NCBI GenBank assembly: GCA_031266495.1
Contig: JAISAX010000413.1
Coordinates: 1-9,443 of the forward strand
DNA length: 9,443 bases
Direction: 5' to 3'
Origin: Opitutaceae bacterium
Lineage (GTDB): Bacteria > Verrucomicrobiota > Verrucomicrobiae > Opitutales > Opitutaceae
Shown: in pieces, positions 1 to 6,151 of the stretch
How positions within the stretch are numbered: the first letter of the stretch is position 1
Layout: each line of letters begins with the position of its first letter
Translations under genes and position numbers: made by a program
The notes under the pieces: model-generated
Seen by the model: only the letters and a program-made list of their open reading frames with translations
Databases searched by the model: none
What the model was told of the DNA's origin: nothing

Positions 1-45
1 CAATCTCGTCGCGCAATATCAATTATTCATTCTCCATTCTTAATT

Positions 46-73
46 CCCTCCCCTCACCCCCCCCCCTCCCTCC
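46..73. repeat. Pyrimidine tract with a C10 run
   Basis: This is an almost pure C/T stretch with ten consecutive C at 57-66, flanked by CCC and CCCC runs. The complementary strand therefore has four or more G runs of three or longer and could form a G-quadruplex or slip during replication. It lies in the 230-bp non-coding stretch before the DUF4143 ATPase gene, about 160 bp upstream of its start. No gene was found in 1-230. Whether the tract affects expression is unknown. Confidence 0.7.
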
Positions 74-78
74 AAACC

Positions 79-93
79 CGGGCTGGTAGCCCG
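79..93. repeat. Short GC hairpin, possibly part of a dispersed repeat
   Basis: CGGGCT (79-84) and AGCCCG (88-93) form a perfect 6-bp stem with a 3-base loop. The surrounding text (GGCTGGTAGCCCGTGCCAC) resembles short palindromic repeats I associate with planctomycete and verrucomicrobial genomes, but only one copy is in this window. There is no T run after it, so it is not a typical terminator. Confidence 0.4.
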
Positions 94-230
94 TGCCACT
101 CAGGAACACCTGTCCAGAAATCGAGATGCGCCCTGCCTTCAGTATATTGAAAGGAAATGGTTGATCCCTCTGCTTTTTTCAATCCACTGAAACAAAACAT
201 CGTGCACGGCCTGTCGAGAAAGGAAAATCC

Positions 231-1466
231 ATGAATCTGATCAAACGAAATCGGGAACTTGAATACCTGAAAAACGCCAGGGATACCCGTCTGATAAAAG
301 TCATCACCGGCGTCCGGCGCAGCGGGAAATCCACGCTGCTGGAGCTGTTCCGCGCCGGGTTGCTCGCCGATGGCGTTGACGAACAAAACATCATCGCGAT
401 CAATTTCGAGGATCTGGCAAATGAGGAATTGACCGATTACAAAAAACTCCACCGGCACATCCTTGCCCATCTCCGGAAAGGGAAGAATTATATTTTTCTG
501 GATGAGATCCAGAAAGTCGCCGGGTTTGAAAAGGCGGTGGACAGTCTTTATATCCGCGACGACACCGACCTTTATATCACCGGCAGCAATGCCTGGTTCA
601 TGTCGTCGGAATTCGCCACGCTCCTGACGGGACGTTATATTGAAATAAAAATCTATCCCTTGTCATTTGCCGAATTTGTTTCCGCCTTTCCCGACCGGTC
701 GCGCACCGATCTGCTCTTTGAGGATTATTTGAATTTCGGCGGTTTCCCGGAGGTCGCGAATCTGCTCGGAAGCAACCTGAAGGGCGTCATCAATGACTAT
801 CTTGCCGGGATCTACAATACTATTATAAATAAGGATATAAGGGCAAGATTTGCCATCGCCGACATTGCGCTCCTGAACAATGTTTCGCGGTTTTTGCTGT
901 CAACGGTCGGCAGTCTGGTGTCGCCCAAAAAGATTGCCGATTTCCTTACCTCTTCCAACAACAGGACGTCCTACAATACCGTCGAAAAATATCTTTCCGC
1001 GCTGGGCGCGGGATTGATTTTTTACGGGGTGAATCGCGAGGATGTCAGAGGCAAGCAAATGCTCCGGACCTTGCAAAAATACTATTGCGTGGACACCGGA
1101 CTCAGACGCGCGATTCTGACTTCCGAACGCAATACTGACGCCGGACATTTGCTGGAAAACGTGGTCTATTTCGAACTGCTTCGCCGTCGCAACAGCGTGA
1201 CCGTCGGCAAGACGGCGGACGAGGAGGTGGATTTCATCGCGAGGAATATCGATACCAACGAAAAGGTTTATTATCAGGTTGCCTACACGGTGAAGGAGGC
1301 CGCGACATTGCAGCGGGAGTTGAGGCCGCTCGACCGCATTGGCGATCACAACGAAAAAATCATGCTCTCCACCGATCCGCACGAGACGGAAATCAACGGT
1401 ATCAGGCAGCGCAATATCATCAACTGGTTGCTCGTGCCGTCGGGCGCATCGCCCCCGAACAGGTAA
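231..1466 (+). CDS. AAA ATPase, DUF4143 family
   Basis: The product is a 411-residue cytoplasmic P-loop ATPase with the AAA_14 plus DUF4143 architecture. The cellular role of this family is not established. Visible motifs are Walker A (GVRRSGKST, residues 27-35), Walker B (YIFLDE, 87-92), a sensor-like ITGSN (116-120) and a GR pair (134-135) that could be an arginine finger. The middle, roughly 195-300, is the helical DUF4143 region. The C-terminal part looks like a PD-(D/E)xK nuclease fold, with E309, D334 (EVDFIA) and Q349 (YYQVAYT). The usual E/D-x-K pair is replaced by Q-V-A, so nuclease activity is unlikely. The ATG at 231 is preceded by AGGA at 221-224, six bases away, which supports this start. 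The length is normal for the family and nothing is truncated. No partner gene lies in the same direction. Confidence 0.93.
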   Translation: MNLIKRNRELEYLKNARDTRLIKVITGVRRSGKSTLLELFRAGLLADGVDEQNIIAINFEDLANEELTDYKKLHRHILAHLRKGKNYIFLDEIQKVAGFEKAVDSLYIRDDTDLYITGSNAWFMSSEFATLLTGRYIEIKIYPLSFAEFVSAFPDRSRTDLLFEDYLNFGGFPEVANLLGSNLKGVINDYLAGIYNTIINKDIRARFAIADIALLNNVSRFLLSTVGSLVSPKKIADFLTSSNNRTSYNTVEKYLSALGAGLIFYGVNREDVRGKQMLRTLQKYYCVDTGLRRAILTSERNTDAGHLLENVVYFELLRRRNSVTVGKTADEEVDFIARNIDTNEKVYYQVAYTVKEAATLQRELRPLDRIGDHNEKIMLSTDPHETEINGIRQRNIINWLLVPSGASPPNR

Positions 1467-1501
1467 GGCATCGATCAATGGGTAACTTCAGCTTGTTCAC
1501 T

Positions 1502-1640
1502 GACGTTACGCGGTGCCTCACGTAGGGGCTTCGCTTGCGAAGCCCGCGAGGACCTGACTATGGAGATTCGCCAATTCTCTCCGCCTGGCGCGGGCGCGGG
1601 CGTCGCAAGCGACGCCCCTACAGTCGATCCGCGTAACATC
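1502..1640. repeat. Palindromic repeat element (REP/BIME- or MITE-like)
   Basis: This 139-bp inverted repeat fills most of the gap between two convergent genes. Its outer ends are GACGTTACGCGG (1502-1513) and the reverse complement of 1629-1640 (GATGTTACGCGG), matching at 11 of 12 positions. Inside each arm is a strong hairpin: a 9-bp stem with a TT loop at 1526-1545 and a 9-bp stem with an AA loop at 1598-1617. The two hairpins are near-copies in opposite orientation, each with GTAGGGGC on its outer side. It encodes nothing. It may act as a transcription stop for both flanking genes. A third copy of the same end starts at 9407, so this looks like a family of dispersed elements. No transposase and no clear target duplication were seen. 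Confidence 0.75.
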
Positions 1641-1646
1641 CGTTAT

Positions 1647-3266
1647 TCAGCAGCCGACGACGGTGATGCCGGTGTTTTGAAAATTGGCGTCCCACGTCAG
1701 ACGCTGCTCCCAGGGCGTTTTTTTGCCAGCAGAACGGCGGTCAAAAATCACCAGATACGCGGGGAGGGAGGGAAGGAAGGAAGGGGGAGGGGGGGGGAGG
1801 GGGGGAGCGAATTTGTCGCGATAGGCGGCGGTTTGTTCGATGCCTTCTTCGCGAATCAGTTCAACGGTTTCGTAATCGTGGATGATCTTGATTTCGATGA
1901 TGTGCCATGCGCCCTTGTATTCGACGGCGAGGTCGAGACGCCCGCGTCCGGCGGCAAATTCGCGTTCGATGCGTCCGCCCCCGTTCACAATCCGTTGCAA
2001 GAATGCCATCAGGAGCAGGTGCGGGAATGCTTCCGTGTAGTCGGATTTTGATTCCCATATTTCCGAGTGCCGCCGCCAGAATTTCTGGAATTCGCGCAAG
2101 AGCGCATCCATGTCGAGGGCACCGTCGGGGTGTTCCCGTTTCCACGCGAACGATTCGCGCGGCTGGATGAAGTTCAGGGTTTTTTGCGACATCTGGCGGG
2201 CGAGGATTTCTTTGTAAATCGGGTTGGCGATTTCCGCGGGGCGGTCGGGGGCCTGCCGCACCAGGCCGAGATCGAGGCAGAGGCGCAAGGCGTCGTCATC
2301 AAAAGCCTGTTCGTTGGTGCTGCCGGCCAGGAGGGCTTCCATGATGCGGCGCACGCGCGGGTCTTCCATGCGGACGGCGAGCGCGTCGAGGTGCGTCTCG
2401 CGGGCAAGGATCATTTGCTGTTCGGCGGTCCGGATGTGCGCGAGCGTGACGGGCGAAAAATCCTCTTCGTCGAGGACGCGCATCGTGGCGCGTTTGAAGA
2501 GCGAGTTGACGATCCAGGGTTGTCCGCGTGTGCGTTCCCATACGTGATCGAGCGCGGCGGGTTCGATTTGCTGGCCGGTTGCGGCGGTGCGCCGGGCAAA
2601 AAGCGCGGCGATATTTTCACGCGAGAAATTCCGCAGTGTCGCCGAATCTTCCTTGATGTTGAATGGCGAGCCGGGGTTGACGGGGCGTCCGTCTTTCGCG
2701 GTGGCGAGGTAATCCTTCAAATCGCGCATTCCGACGAGCGCGACCGACACGGGGAATTTGCCAATGCCGCGGCTGGCAAAGCCGTCGCGCAATTGTCGCA
2801 GGAAACTTACCAGCATTTCGCCTTCAAGGCAGTCCACTTCATCGAACAGGACGACGAGCGGTCCGGGCGCGGTTTTCGCCGCCCAGTCGCCCATGATGGA
2901 ACTCAACATGCTGCCGGGCATGCCGGTTTTCAGTTCGGGCAGCGGCAATTTTTCGCGTTCCGCCCATTGCCGGATCGCCGTGCAAATTTCCGGCATGCCT
3001 TGCGCGAGGTCCGTGATGCCTTGCGTGCGTTCGACACTCACATAACAGGCGGTGACTTCGCCCGTCGTGTTGAGTTGGCGCATCCAGCTTTGCAGGAAGG
3101 TCGTCTTGCCTGTCTGGCGCGGCGCGTGGAGCATCCAGTAAAGTTTGTCGCGCACGTAACGGTGTAGTTGCGCGCCCCGTACGCGGTCTTCGGGAGGCAG
3201 CATGTAATGATCGTCGGGGTTGCACGGTCCGGTGGTGTTGAAAAATTTGAGGATGCGGCGCGGCAT
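1647..3266 (-). CDS. AAA-like ATPase with C-terminal PD-(D/E)xK nuclease-like domain
   Basis: The product is a 539-residue cytoplasmic protein of a widespread family whose function is uncertain. It starts with the family signature FFNTTGP (residues 8-14), then Walker A (APRQTGKT, 48-55), Walker B (LVVLFDE, 137-143) and a sensor-like segment ALVGMRDLKDYL (176-187). A helical middle region follows. The C-terminal domain has the restriction-endonuclease-like arrangement D445, E458-I-K460 and Q478xxxY482, with a last strand YLVIFDRR near 504-511. Unlike the DUF4143 protein, it keeps a complete D...ExK set. Between the QxxxY helix and that last strand lies a proline-rich insert (about 488-502) encoded by the purine tract at 1761-1807. 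The ATG at 3266 places the signature close to the N-terminus as expected, although no good ribosome binding site precedes it. It converges on the DUF4143 gene. Confidence 0.9.
   Translation of the reverse strand: MPRRILKFFNTTGPCNPDDHYMLPPEDRVRGAQLHRYVRDKLYWMLHAPRQTGKTTFLQSWMRQLNTTGEVTACYVSVERTQGITDLAQGMPEICTAIRQWAEREKLPLPELKTGMPGSMLSSIMGDWAAKTAPGPLVVLFDEVDCLEGEMLVSFLRQLRDGFASRGIGKFPVSVALVGMRDLKDYLATAKDGRPVNPGSPFNIKEDSATLRNFSRENIAALFARRTAATGQQIEPAALDHVWERTRGQPWIVNSLFKRATMRVLDEEDFSPVTLAHIRTAEQQMILARETHLDALAVRMEDPRVRRIMEALLAGSTNEQAFDDDALRLCLDLGLVRQAPDRPAEIANPIYKEILARQMSQKTLNFIQPRESFAWKREHPDGALDMDALLREFQKFWRRHSEIWESKSDYTEAFPHLLLMAFLQRIVNGGGRIEREFAAGRGRLDLAVEYKGAWHIIEIKIIHDYETVELIREEGIEQTAAYRDKFAPPLPPPPPSFLPSLPAYLVIFDRRSAGKKTPWEQRLTWDANFQNTGITVVGC
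1761..1807. repeat. G-rich purine tract inside the ATPase/nuclease gene
   Basis: The stretch is made only of G and A, with G runs of 4, 3, 3, 2, 2, 5, 9 and 7. The longest are nine G at 1789-1797 and seven G at 1799-1805. The G-rich strand is the template strand of the reverse-oriented gene, in which it encodes a Pro/Leu/Ser insert. It has the form of a G-quadruplex motif and is prone to replication slippage. A gain or loss that is not a multiple of three would replace the last ~50 residues of the protein. Confidence 0.8.
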
Positions 3267-3432
3267 ATCGGGAACAATCTACCTTGACCCGCGCCGCTTT
3301 TGAAAGGGGTTTGTTCGCGGTGACGGTTGCCGGGGCGCATTACAAAAAGGGGACAGGCAACAAGCAAAGTCTTATGATCGCTGCGGGCCTGCGTTGCCGG
3401 CGGCGCTGACGGGGCGAAGAGAAGAGGACGCG

Positions 3433-3450
3433 CCGGTCGTCATCGGCCGG
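3433..3450. terminator. Weak hairpin downstream of the reverse-strand operon
   Basis: CCGGTCG (3433-3439) and CGGCCGG (3444-3450) can form a 7-bp stem with one G-T pair and a TCAT loop. It lies 45 bases past the stop codon of the reverse-strand frame that ends at 3495. The T run (3451-3454) is on the forward-strand side, so for the operon this would be a hairpin without a U tail, not a classical intrinsic terminator. The rest of the 3267-3494 spacer shows no gene. Confidence 0.3.
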
Positions 3451-3494
3451 TTTTGCGGTGTTACACGGTAAAAGAGGATCGCACAGAACCAGGG

Positions 3495-4178
3495 TCAGTC
3501 GAGGATGCGCCATTGGGGTTTGTTGTGGTCGGCGGGGTCTTTGGCCAGTTTCTCGCGTTTGACGAGGGCGGCGTGGCCGTCCCAGTAAACAATGTTGGAG
3601 GCATTGTTGTGGCGATAGGATATGGTGCTGGCGGCATAATCATCGCCTGTGCCGTTGTTGGAGTTGTACCAGGTAAATATCATGTCGCGCCCGTCGGCCA
3701 TCGCGATGGTCTGCGAGGGGCGTTGGATTTGGCTGATGCTGACTTGGGTGCGAAAACCGTCGCCGCCAGGGATGGCAATGTTGGGCACATCGGTGATGTT
3801 GAAGCCGTAGGCGGTGCTTTTTTCGGTGGAGGGGGTGTTGTAGAGGTGTTTGCCGAGGGGGCATTTGAGTTGGTCAATGAGGCTTCGTCCCTGGGGGCTG
3901 AGGATGGTGAGGTAGTCGGGGTTGGTCAGCCACCAGCGGCTACCGTTTTCGGCTGCGTGTTCGTCGTCACGAAAGGGGACGTAGGCGTCTTTGTGGTCCG
4001 CAGCGTAGAGGGCGTTGGCGGCTTGCAATTGGCGGAGATTGGAGAGGCAGCGGATGCCGTGGGCTTTGTTGCGGACGGTGATGCTGACGGGAATGCTGAT
4101 GGCAGCAAGGACGCCGATGATGGTGATGACAGTGAGCAGTTCGATCAGCGTGAAGGCGGCTGTGGGGCGGTTGTTCAT
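3495..4178 (-). CDS. Prepilin-like protein with H-x9-DG signature (alternative separate translation of the 3' part)
   Basis: This is the second half of the long frame, described separately because it is complete in itself: 227 residues from the ATG at 4178. It has a short leader MNNRPTAA, then FTLIELLTVITIIGVLAAI, the class III (type IV pilin/pseudopilin) signal with Glu at mature position 5. The residue before the cut is Ala, not the usual Gly. The C-terminal part carries H-N-N-A-S-N-I-V-Y-W-D-G, an exact H-x9-DG motif (residues 190-201), as in the DUF1559-like proteins abundant in Planctomycetota, Verrucomicrobiota and Lentisphaerota. In that family the leader is N-terminal and is cut by prepilin peptidase at the inner membrane. 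No Shine-Dalgarno sequence precedes the ATG, so independent initiation is inferred from the leader alone. The exact role is unknown; it may form an extracytoplasmic pseudopilin-like fibre or a membrane-anchored protein. Confidence 0.6.
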   Translation of the reverse strand: MNNRPTAAFTLIELLTVITIIGVLAAISIPVSITVRNKAHGIRCLSNLRQLQAANALYAADHKDAYVPFRDDEHAAENGSRWWLTNPDYLTILSPQGRSLIDQLKCPLGKHLYNTPSTEKSTAYGFNITDVPNIAIPGGDGFRTQVSISQIQRPSQTIAMADGRDMIFTWYNSNNGTGDDYAASTISYRHNNASNIVYWDGHAALVKREKLAKDPADHNKPQWRILD

Positions 4179-6137
4179 AATGAGGTGGCTGCGGGTTTCA
4201 CGGTTGAGATAGCGGTGGTGTTGATGGAGGGCGATGCCGAGGAGGCCGGGGAGGGTGATCCAGAGCCAGGTGGCGGTTTCGGGGATGGAGGGCGCGTTGG
4301 CAACGACAAGGTTGATGCGGTCGCCGAGGTATTCGAGGTGGCTGGCGGCAAAGGCTTCGAGTCCGGTGCCAAGGGTGAGCCCGCCGGTGATGCCGCTGCT
4401 GACCACGGAGTTGATCCCGGAATCGGCGAAGAGGGTTATCAGTGTGTAGGTGCCTTCGGCGAGGCCGCCGGCGTCGATGAGGTTGATGGTGTTGTTGGAG
4501 AGAACGAGGTCGCCGGTGGTGAAGTTCCAGAGGGCGATCTGGTCTCCGTTGCCGGGGCTTCCGAGGCGGAGTTCGAGGGTGGCGCCGGAGTCGAGGGTCA
4601 GGAGGGGGGCGGTGGTGGGGGAGCCATCGAAGCGGAGGGCGCCGGTGGCGTCGGCGGTGCCGGCGGCGAGTGTGGCGCCTGCGTTGATGCGGATTCCGTT
4701 GGCACCGGAGGGGGCGATGATGCCGGTACCGTCGAGGCGGGCGCCGGTTTTTACGAGGAGAGCGCCGGTGCCGGTGGCCGAGCCGGTGGTGTTGGTGACG
4801 CGGAGGGTGCCGGCTTCGATGGTGGTGCCGCCGGCGTAGGTGCTGCCAGCGGGGGCGGCAAATTCGATGGTGCCTTTGGGAGACAGGGAGGTGTAGACGG
4901 GGGTGGCGGCGGCGGCGGTGGCGGCGGCGTCGATTTGCTGCCAGATGGCATTGATGGTGACGGGAGTGGAGGCGCCGTTTTCTGTGATACGTTTGTCAAT
5001 ACGTGTGGTGGTGCCCTGGTTGAGGGTGGCAAGGTTGACGGTGGCGGCGGGGCGGTCGGCAGCGGCGGCAGAGTTGTTGAGGACGATGCCGTTGCCGCCG
5101 GCGGGAGCGAGCGTAACGAGACCGGTGTCATGGATGCCGGCAATGGTGTTGCGGGAATTGGTGGCGAAGATCTCGATGTTGTTGAACCCGTCGTAAGCGC
5201 CGGCTTGGTCGAAGAGGAGGTTGAAGCTGGCGGCGGCGTCATTAATGCCGAGGCGGATGTTGCCGGTAATATATGATTTACTACTGAGCGCGGGGTTGGC
5301 GGAGAGGATGTAGGAGTAGGCACCGGTGGTGACGGTGTCGTTGGCGGCGAAATTGAGGTGGCCGGTGAGTTGGATGCTTTCGGTGAAGCGCCAGGTGCCG
5401 GCGGGGCCGCGGGTGCGGAGGATGCCGGTGCCGGTGATGGGACCGGAGAGGGTGATGTCGTGGCTGAAGCCGGACGCGTCGCCCATGCGCCAGTCGGTGG
5501 CGGAGTTGTCGGCGAGGTTGAAGGCAATGGTATTCGCTATGGCACCGGTGTTGAAAATGAGCATGTTGCCGCTGGTGAGGGTGAGGGTGCCGTTGCCGAG
5601 GGCGTTGTTGTGCTGGAGGTAGATGTTGCCGCCGTCCATTTCGACTCCGCCGGTAAACGTGGAGGCGGCCATGAGATAGAGAGTGCCTGCGCCGGTCTTC
5701 CTGATGCCTTGGTTGCCGCTGGTTTCGGAGATGGCGCTTCGCATGGTAAGGATATTCGAGCTGGCGATGTCCCAGGTGCCGCTGGAGCCGAGAATGATGT
5801 CGGAGTAGATGGTGAGTGCGTTGCTCCCGGTTTTGGTGATGTTGCCTGTGGCGAGGGTGAGGGAGCCGCCGCCGGTGATGGTGGTGGCGTTGGTGGCGGT
5901 GAGGGAGAGGGAGCGGGCGGTGACGGCCTGGCTGTCGAGGTCGATGGTGGTGGCGTTGGGGAGATCGATAATGGCGTCGAGGGAGGCGGTCGGGCCGGTG
6001 CTGTCGAGCCAGTTGGTGTCAGTGGTCCATTTGTTGTCGGTGCCGGCGCCGGTCCAGGTGGCGTCGGCGGCGGAGAGAAGCGCGGGGAGGAGGAGAGCAA
6101 GGGTGGCGAGGCGCGGGAGACGGGTGTGAAGGTTCAT
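3495..6137 (-). CDS. Secreted beta-strand-repeat protein with PEP-CTERM-like tail, fused in frame to a prepilin-like protein
   Basis: This is one uninterrupted frame of 880 residues. Residues 1-24 are a signal peptide (MNLHTRLPRL, then a Leu/Ala-rich core ending LLSAA). The opening ATWTGAGTDNKW and two passenger-associated repeats, about 144-184 and 420-470 (AGGTTIEAGTLRVTNTTGS), mark it as an autotransporter-associated beta-strand-repeat protein. Such proteins are exported and probably surface-bound. Near 617-653 comes a PEP-CTERM-like signal: SIPETAT, a hydrophobic helix (WLWITLPGLLGIAL) and a basic stretch (HQHHRYLNRETR). Such signals normally end the protein and are processed by an exosortase. 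Here there is no stop, and the frame runs straight into a full prepilin-like protein starting at residue 654 (base 4178). The ATG at 6137 is chosen because the open frame further upstream overlaps the previous gene and reads as Arg/Pro-rich nonsense. The gene starts 14 bp after the beta-helix gene, so an operon is likely. Confidence 0.8.
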   Translation of the reverse strand: MNLHTRLPRLATLALLLPALLSAADATWTGAGTDNKWTTDTNWLDSTGPTASLDAIIDLPNATTIDLDSQAVTARSLSLTATNATTITGGGSLTLATGNITKTGSNALTIYSDIILGSSGTWDIASSNILTMRSAISETSGNQGIRKTGAGTLYLMAASTFTGGVEMDGGNIYLQHNNALGNGTLTLTSGNMLIFNTGAIANTIAFNLADNSATDWRMGDASGFSHDITLSGPITGTGILRTRGPAGTWRFTESIQLTGHLNFAANDTVTTGAYSYILSANPALSSKSYITGNIRLGINDAAASFNLLFDQAGAYDGFNNIEIFATNSRNTIAGIHDTGLVTLAPAGGNGIVLNNSAAAADRPAATVNLATLNQGTTTRIDKRITENGASTPVTINAIWQQIDAAATAAAATPVYTSLSPKGTIEFAAPAGSTYAGGTTIEAGTLRVTNTTGSATGTGALLVKTGARLDGTGIIAPSGANGIRINAGATLAAGTADATGALRFDGSPTTAPLLTLDSGATLELRLGSPGNGDQIALWNFTTGDLVLSNNTINLIDAGGLAEGTYTLITLFADSGINSVVSSGITGGLTLGTGLEAFAASHLEYLGDRINLVVANAPSIPETATWLWITLPGLLGIALHQHHRYLNRETRSHLIMNNRPTAAFTLIELLTVITIIGVLAAISIPVSITVRNKAHGIRCLSNLRQLQAANALYAADHKDAYVPFRDDEHAAENGSRWWLTNPDYLTILSPQGRSLIDQLKCPLGKHLYNTPSTEKSTAYGFNITDVPNIAIPGGDGFRTQVSISQIQRPSQTIAMADGRDMIFTWYNSNNGTGDDYAASTISYRHNNASNIVYWDGHAALVKREKLAKDPADHNKPQWRILD

Positions 6138-6151
6138 GGGACGGGTGGTGT

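Noticed and set aside
54..470. 138-codon reverse frame covering the left non-coding region and the start of the DUF4143 gene
   Set aside because: It overlaps a gene with clear motifs and ends in the pyrimidine tract and hairpin; the ending looks like a translated intergenic repeat.
2067..3167. 366-codon forward frame opposite the AAA/nuclease gene
   Set aside because: No domain is visible, and the reverse frame has Walker A, Walker B and nuclease motifs in order.
3345..3375. AAAAAGGGGACAGGCAAC, similar to text seen near REP-type transposases in other genomes
   Set aside because: There is only one copy here, with no paired inverted repeat and no transposase, so it cannot be supported as an element.
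3453..5276. Long forward-strand open frame opposite the beta-strand-repeat gene
   Set aside because: Its translation is almost all Gly, Val, Ala, Glu and Asp in a pattern produced by the complement of a GC-rich gene; no domain or signal is visible, whereas the reverse frame has clear ones.
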